Below are positions 60,847 to 64,000 of a DNA stretch of 64,000 nt, piece after piece. Every line of letters starts with the position of its first letter. The first letter of the stretch is position 1. The notes under the pieces were generated by a model that was not told where the DNA came from, made no database searches, and saw only the letters and a program-made list of their open reading frames with translations. The translations under genes were made by a program, and so were the position numbers. Source of the DNA: Vicinamibacterales bacterium. GTDB taxonomy: Bacteria > Acidobacteriota > Vicinamibacteria > Vicinamibacterales > UBA823. The DNA lies in contig DASCOS010000034.1 in the NCBI GenBank assembly GCA_036012125.1, positions 1 through 64,000 of the forward strand, given 5' to 3'.

Positions 60847-61551
60847 CTACACCCCGTGCGTAATTCCTCCGTCAACCCGAAGGTTTTGACCAGTAATATA
60901 TCCAGCATCCGCCGACAGCAAGAATCGAACCGTCTTACCAATTTCATTGACCGAACCGTACCGTCCCATCGGAATCTGCTGTAGATGCTCATCGACCACC
61001 GGAAATGAATCCACAAACCCAGGCAGCACACTGTTCATCCTAATCCCGTCACTAGCATGGGTATCAGCATAAAGCTTGGTGAAACTCCCTAACGCTGCTC
61101 GCAGTGTCGCTGAAATCGGAAATGCTGCTGACGGCTCGAAGGCAGCAAACGTAGAAATGTTAACTATGGCGCCACCGCCCTGAGCCTTTAGCACAGGTGT
61201 GACCAACCGCGCCATCCGGATTACACTCAGTAAAAGTAGGTCAAGTCCAGTTCGCCAATCGCTATCCGTTAAATCTAGCAGTGGCCCCTTCGGTGGATGG
61301 CCGGTATTGTTGACGACGGCATCAAGCTGCCCATACTGTTCGAGTGTGACCTTCACGAGACGTTCCAGGTCATCTGGCTCCGTGACTGACCCAGTGACAC
61401 CGACCGCGCCCAACTCGTCTGCGAGCGTCTCGGCGGCTCCCGAGACCGACATCAAAGACAAGCGGTAGTCAGCCCTAGCAAGTTCACGAGCGATAGCCTC
61501 ACCCATACCTTTGCCGGCCGCAGTTACAATCGCCACACGATTGTCGGACAT
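60847..61551 (-). CDS. Divergent SDR-family protein lacking the catalytic Tyr and Lys
   Basis: A 234-residue Rossmann protein of the short-chain dehydrogenase superfamily. The cofactor motif is IVTAAGKGMGEAIA (TGxxxGxG in typical members), followed by VVNNTGHPP (NNAG-like). The position of YxxSK is occupied by FPISATLRAAL, so both Tyr and Lys are missing, while the Ser region NISTFAAFEPS is retained. The C-terminal GRYGSVNEIGKTVRFLLSA and GQNLRVDGGIT are normal. It either uses other residues or is not a reductase. It lies 29 bases downstream of the minus-strand GIY-YIG gene transcription, same strand. Confidence 0.78.
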   Translation of the reverse strand: MSDNRVAIVTAAGKGMGEAIARELARADYRLSLMSVSGAAETLADELGAVGVTGSVTEPDDLERLVKVTLEQYGQLDAVVNNTGHPPKGPLLDLTDSDWRTGLDLLLLSVIRMARLVTPVLKAQGGGAIVNISTFAAFEPSAAFPISATLRAALGSFTKLYADTHASDGIRMNSVLPGFVDSFPVVDEHLQQIPMGRYGSVNEIGKTVRFLLSADAGYITGQNLRVDGGITHGV

Positions 61552-61583
61552 AAAGCTCAGACCTATCTCGGCATCAGCTTACT

Positions 61584-61889
61584 TTATTCTGTCGCGTTGC
61601 GGACCAACGCCAGTTTCCGTTTGCGACTCCACCCTTTAATCTCAGCCTCTCGATGTTGCGCTGACGACCGATCGGCGTGAGCTTCCTTCCATGCAAGCCG
61701 AACAGGGCGTCGACCCGAAGTATATCGGGCGCCCCCAGTGCCATTATGCTCTCGGAGACGGCGTTCCAGATCCGTCGTCACACCAGTGTAGAGAGACCCA
61801 TCGGCACAGTGAAGCAGATAGCAGAAATACATAGGCCAATCAGCACTGAGCTTATGCGGTTGCCTACCTCTTCGTCGAGTCACGTTCAT
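61584..61889 (-). CDS. GIY-YIG endonuclease-domain protein (YhbQ-like)
   Basis: The single GIY-YIG domain has CYLLHCADGSLYTGVTTDLE with the two Tyr elements, ERRLREHN and KGWSRKRKLALV at the C-terminus, as in the UPF0213/YhbQ family. The start at 61889 follows AAGGACCGTGGGA; ATG 61832 (MYFCYLL) is possible but has no ribosome site. It may cut or process nucleic acids; its role is unclear. Confidence 0.8.
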   Translation of the reverse strand: MNVTRRRGRQPHKLSADWPMYFCYLLHCADGSLYTGVTTDLERRLREHNGTGGARYTSGRRPVRLAWKEAHADRSSAQHREAEIKGWSRKRKLALVRNATE

Positions 61890-61905
61890 TCCCACGGTCC
61901 TTCTA

Positions 61906-61911
61906 TATAAT
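61906..61911 (+). promoter_or_regulatory. Putative -10 box (TATAAT) of the sulfatase gene
   Basis: TATAAT here places the transcription start near 61918, downstream of the GTG at 61916. This argues that translation starts at ATG 61940. No convincing -35 hexamer is visible. Confidence 0.4.
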
Positions 61912-61939
61912 TCGTGTGATCCCCACTTGGGTACCGCCC

Positions 61940-63574
61940 ATGCCAAGAAACCCGACACTTATCCGTTACCCATCCCTTGCTGCCGCGCTTGTATCCATGG
62001 TTTTTCTTTCGAGCTGTCAAATTACAAATTCCATTCCTGAATACGGGTCGAAGGGAATTCCTGACACCTCGAAGACGCGACCAAACATCTTACTCATCGT
62101 TGCGGATGACATGGGCTATACCGATATCGGGTCGTTCGGTAGCGAGATCCCCACGCCTAGTTTGGATGCGCTGGCGATGAACGGGGTTCGCTTTGCTAAT
62201 TTCCACGCTGCACCTAGCTGCGCGCCCACACGAGCCATGCTCATGTCGGGAGTAACGAATCGCGAGGCGGGTGTTACGGATTCAGTCGAAGCGGTATTAT
62301 CGAACAACATTGCGGGCCCCTTGCCTGCTCTCCTCCAAGATGCGGGCTACCGCACCTACATGGCTGGGAAGTGGCATCTGGGACATGAACACGAACAAAG
62401 TCCTACTGCCCGAGGTTTTCACGCCTCGTATGCGCTGGTCCGCGCCGGCGATAATCACTTGGGCACGAGCAACTTTCCCTCTGACATCGTTGCTTATCGT
62501 GAAAACGGTCAAGTCGTCGAACTTCCAGATGATTGGTTCTCAACTGCACTCTATACGAACAAGCTCATTGAATTATTGCGTGACGGAGAAGACGCTGAAC
62601 AACCCTGGTTCGGTTACCTGGCGTTCACAGCACCACACTGGCCACTGCAAGCACCGACGGACTGGCGTGACCGGGCTGTAGGGCGTTATGACGAGGGATA
62701 CGACGTGCTCCGCGCAGACCGCATCAAGCGCACTCGGGAACTCGGAATCATCCCAGAGACCACCAGTGTTAACGACTACATTGGCGTCGCGCCCGCGTGG
62801 GAGAGTCTAGACTCCGAGTCGAAACGTCAGCAGGCGCGAGCCATGGAACTCTATGCCGCTATGGTCGAAAACATGGATTTCCATGTCGGTCGCATGGTGG
62901 ATTACCTAAAGACCAGTAACCAGTTCGAAGACACCGTCATTCTTTTCTTCTCAGACAACGGCGCGTCCGGCAGCGACTCGAGTTTCCGCCCAAGAACGAT
63001 ACCCCGCACAGACTGGGATAACAGCTTGTCCAATATGGGCCATGAAGGATCGTTCGTCGCTATCGGCCGGGGATGGGCCGAGGCCACCACGGCTCCGTTT
63101 CGAAACGTCAAAGGTTCACTCTACGAAGGGGGCACACGGGCGGCAGCCTTCCTACACCACAGGTCGATTCCACAAAGTGGAAACATTGACCGTGGCTACC
63201 TAACAGTGATGGACGTGCTCCCGACCCTCCTGGAAATCGCCGGGGCGGTACACCCCGGAATCGAATTTCAGGGCAAGCCCGTCCTCCCCATCCGAGGGCG
63301 GTCGTTCTGGGACCGGGCTAGGGGCAACACGGCTCCAGTTCACGATGAATCCGACGTCATCCCCTGGATGACATCGGACGAACGTGCTGCTTTAGTACGC
63401 GGAGACTGGAAGCTCGTGCGAGAGTCAGCGAATGAAAACCCCGACAGTCAATCAGCCTGGCAGCTCTATGACTTGGTCGAAGACCCCTGGGAATCAACTG
63501 ACCTCACAGGCGCCCATCCTCAAGAGTCAGCTGAACTGATCGAACTGTGGCATAACTACCGCGCCGGACTCTAG
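61940..63574 (+). CDS. Lipoprotein type I sulfatase (arylsulfatase-like)
   Basis: A lipoprotein signal (VSMVFLSSC) leads to a sulfatase domain: NILLIVADDMGYTDIGSFGS (metal site), the maturation motif CAPTR with Cys94 from this start, YRTYMAGKWHLG and FFSDNGASGSD. The C-terminal subdomain has KPVLPIRGRSFWD and DWKLVRESA. It hydrolyses sulfate esters of aryl or carbohydrate substrates. It is a second sulfatase in the window and shows little resemblance to the one at 8.7 kb outside the core. The start is the ATG because the mapped -10 box lies too close to GTG 61916. Confidence 0.88.
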   Translation: MPRNPTLIRYPSLAAALVSMVFLSSCQITNSIPEYGSKGIPDTSKTRPNILLIVADDMGYTDIGSFGSEIPTPSLDALAMNGVRFANFHAAPSCAPTRAMLMSGVTNREAGVTDSVEAVLSNNIAGPLPALLQDAGYRTYMAGKWHLGHEHEQSPTARGFHASYALVRAGDNHLGTSNFPSDIVAYRENGQVVELPDDWFSTALYTNKLIELLRDGEDAEQPWFGYLAFTAPHWPLQAPTDWRDRAVGRYDEGYDVLRADRIKRTRELGIIPETTSVNDYIGVAPAWESLDSESKRQQARAMELYAAMVENMDFHVGRMVDYLKTSNQFEDTVILFFSDNGASGSDSSFRPRTIPRTDWDNSLSNMGHEGSFVAIGRGWAEATTAPFRNVKGSLYEGGTRAAAFLHHRSIPQSGNIDRGYLTVMDVLPTLLEIAGAVHPGIEFQGKPVLPIRGRSFWDRARGNTAPVHDESDVIPWMTSDERAALVRGDWKLVRESANENPDSQSAWQLYDLVEDPWESTDLTGAHPQESAELIELWHNYRAGL

Positions 63575-63575
63575 G

Positions 63576-63603
63576 TTCAATAACAGGTCCCACCCGATAT
63601 AAT
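63576..63603 (+). promoter_or_regulatory. Putative promoter of the C-terminal S9 peptidase gene
   Basis: TTCAAT (63576-63581) and TATAAT (63598-63603) with a 16-base spacer, about 36 bases before the ATG at 63640. Confidence 0.4.
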
Positions 63604-63639
63604 CTTCCCGTCCAATACCATTTGCGAAACGAGGCCAAC

Positions 63640-64000
63640 ATGCAGTTTTCAGTCGTATCGCCGGCTCAACGTACTCTCATGCTCATCTTTGTCTTACTCT
63701 TGATGGCGGTCACCACCGCTCCCCTATCAGCTCAGACCCAACAGCCAATGACCTTTCTCGATGTGCAAGAGCTTGCACGGCCAGGTTCCTGGACACCCAG
63801 CCCAGACGGCCAATGGATGCTCTACACAATTTCAACGCCGGACTGGCAAGAGGATACGTCCCAGGTTGATATTCATCTCGTCTCAATGTCTGGTGGCCTG
63901 CCGTCAAGCCGGCAGATGACATTCACAACGGATGATAATGAAAGTTCTCCTCAATGGTCTCGTGACAGCAGTTTCTTCGTGTTCGCGTCAGACCGAGACG
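63640..64000 (+). CDS. S9-family peptidase, N-terminal part (cut by window end)
   Basis: An open frame runs from ATG 63640 (GAGG about 9 bases upstream) to the last base without a stop. A signal peptide (MLIFVLLLMAVTTAPLSA) is followed by TolB/PD40 propeller strands: SWTPSPDGQWMLYTIS and SPQWSRDSSFFVFASDRD. This is the start of a prolyl-oligopeptidase-type protein like the one at 38.4 kb; the catalytic domain lies outside the window. Confidence 0.75.
   Translation, partial: MQFSVVSPAQRTLMLIFVLLLMAVTTAPLSAQTQQPMTFLDVQELARPGSWTPSPDGQWMLYTISTPDWQEDTSQVDIHLVSMSGGLPSSRQMTFTTDDNESSPQWSRDSSFFVFASDRD

Overview
The window looks like chromosomal DNA of an uncultured Gram-negative bacterium, most likely an acidobacterium of the Vicinamibacteria type (inference from gene content; no rRNA or universal marker gene is present). 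The signs are a moderately GC-rich composition and dense, mostly single-gene transcription units that switch strand often. A large share of the proteins is exported: lipoproteins, Tat substrates, outer-membrane barrels, PQQ-type and NHL beta-propellers, sulfatases, S9 and M24 peptidases, and two DUF5916 proteins. I see no tRNA, rRNA, CRISPR array, IS element, phage gene or replication origin.

Layout. 0.2-7 kb: an AT-rich secreted alpha/beta hydrolase, a Tat-exported spermidine-dehydrogenase-like flavoprotein, a secreted lectin-like protein, an NhaC antiporter and an NHL-propeller lipoprotein. 7-14 kb (minus strand): amidohydrolase, sulfatase, a 5'-truncated vsr running into a regulatory-domain membrane protein, a sodium:solute symporter and an ARPP-1-like protein. 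14-20.6 kb: dipeptidyl peptidase, then DNA-maintenance genes (DEDDh exonuclease, RmuC, an orphan Dam-type methylase coupled to a zinc-ribbon/Smr protein) and a TudS/DUF523 protein. 20.6-28.8 kb: cytochrome-PQQ dehydrogenase, gluconolactonase-like lipoprotein, DUF481 barrel, tandem-PspC protein, SLC13/RCK transporter, a triple-repeat lipoprotein and an SRAP/HMCES-type abasic-site protein. 29-38.4 kb: second NHL protein, sorbosone-dehydrogenase-like enzyme, class C serine hydrolase, PQQ-propeller plus GT-C/discoidin pair, and a Cas4-like nuclease. 38.4-50.6 kb: S9 peptidase, TonB-dependent receptor, ABM-like protein, Xaa-Pro aminopeptidase, cyclase/hydrolase, third NHL protein and the first DUF5916 protein. 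50.8-64 kb: a small membrane protein, a structured intergenic region, an RnfD/UnbU-like membrane protein fused to Sel1-like repeats and overlapping an FGE-like gene, a DUF305/LVIVD pair, the second DUF5916 protein, a PLP enzyme, a divergent SDR, a GIY-YIG protein, a second sulfatase and the start of an S9 peptidase cut by the window edge.

Functionally this is a scavenging region. Exported peptidases (S9 family, Xaa-Pro aminopeptidase), sulfatases and periplasmic quinoproteins would break down peptides, sulfated compounds and sugars or alcohols, while a TonB receptor and sodium-coupled transporters import the products.

The least expected content is gene decay. A GMC oxidoreductase C-terminus and a GH20 hexosaminidase C-terminus meet within about 10 bp at ~48.09 kb, as one deletion across a divergent gene pair would leave them. 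A sugar-isomerase TIM-barrel tail survives at 28.9-29.1 kb, and vsr has lost its 5' end at 10.58 kb. No mobile element is visible near any of these. The best candidate for an undescribed system is the RnfD-like/Sel1 plus FGE-like gene pair at 51.6-54.1 kb, in which the FGE fold lacks the catalytic cysteines.
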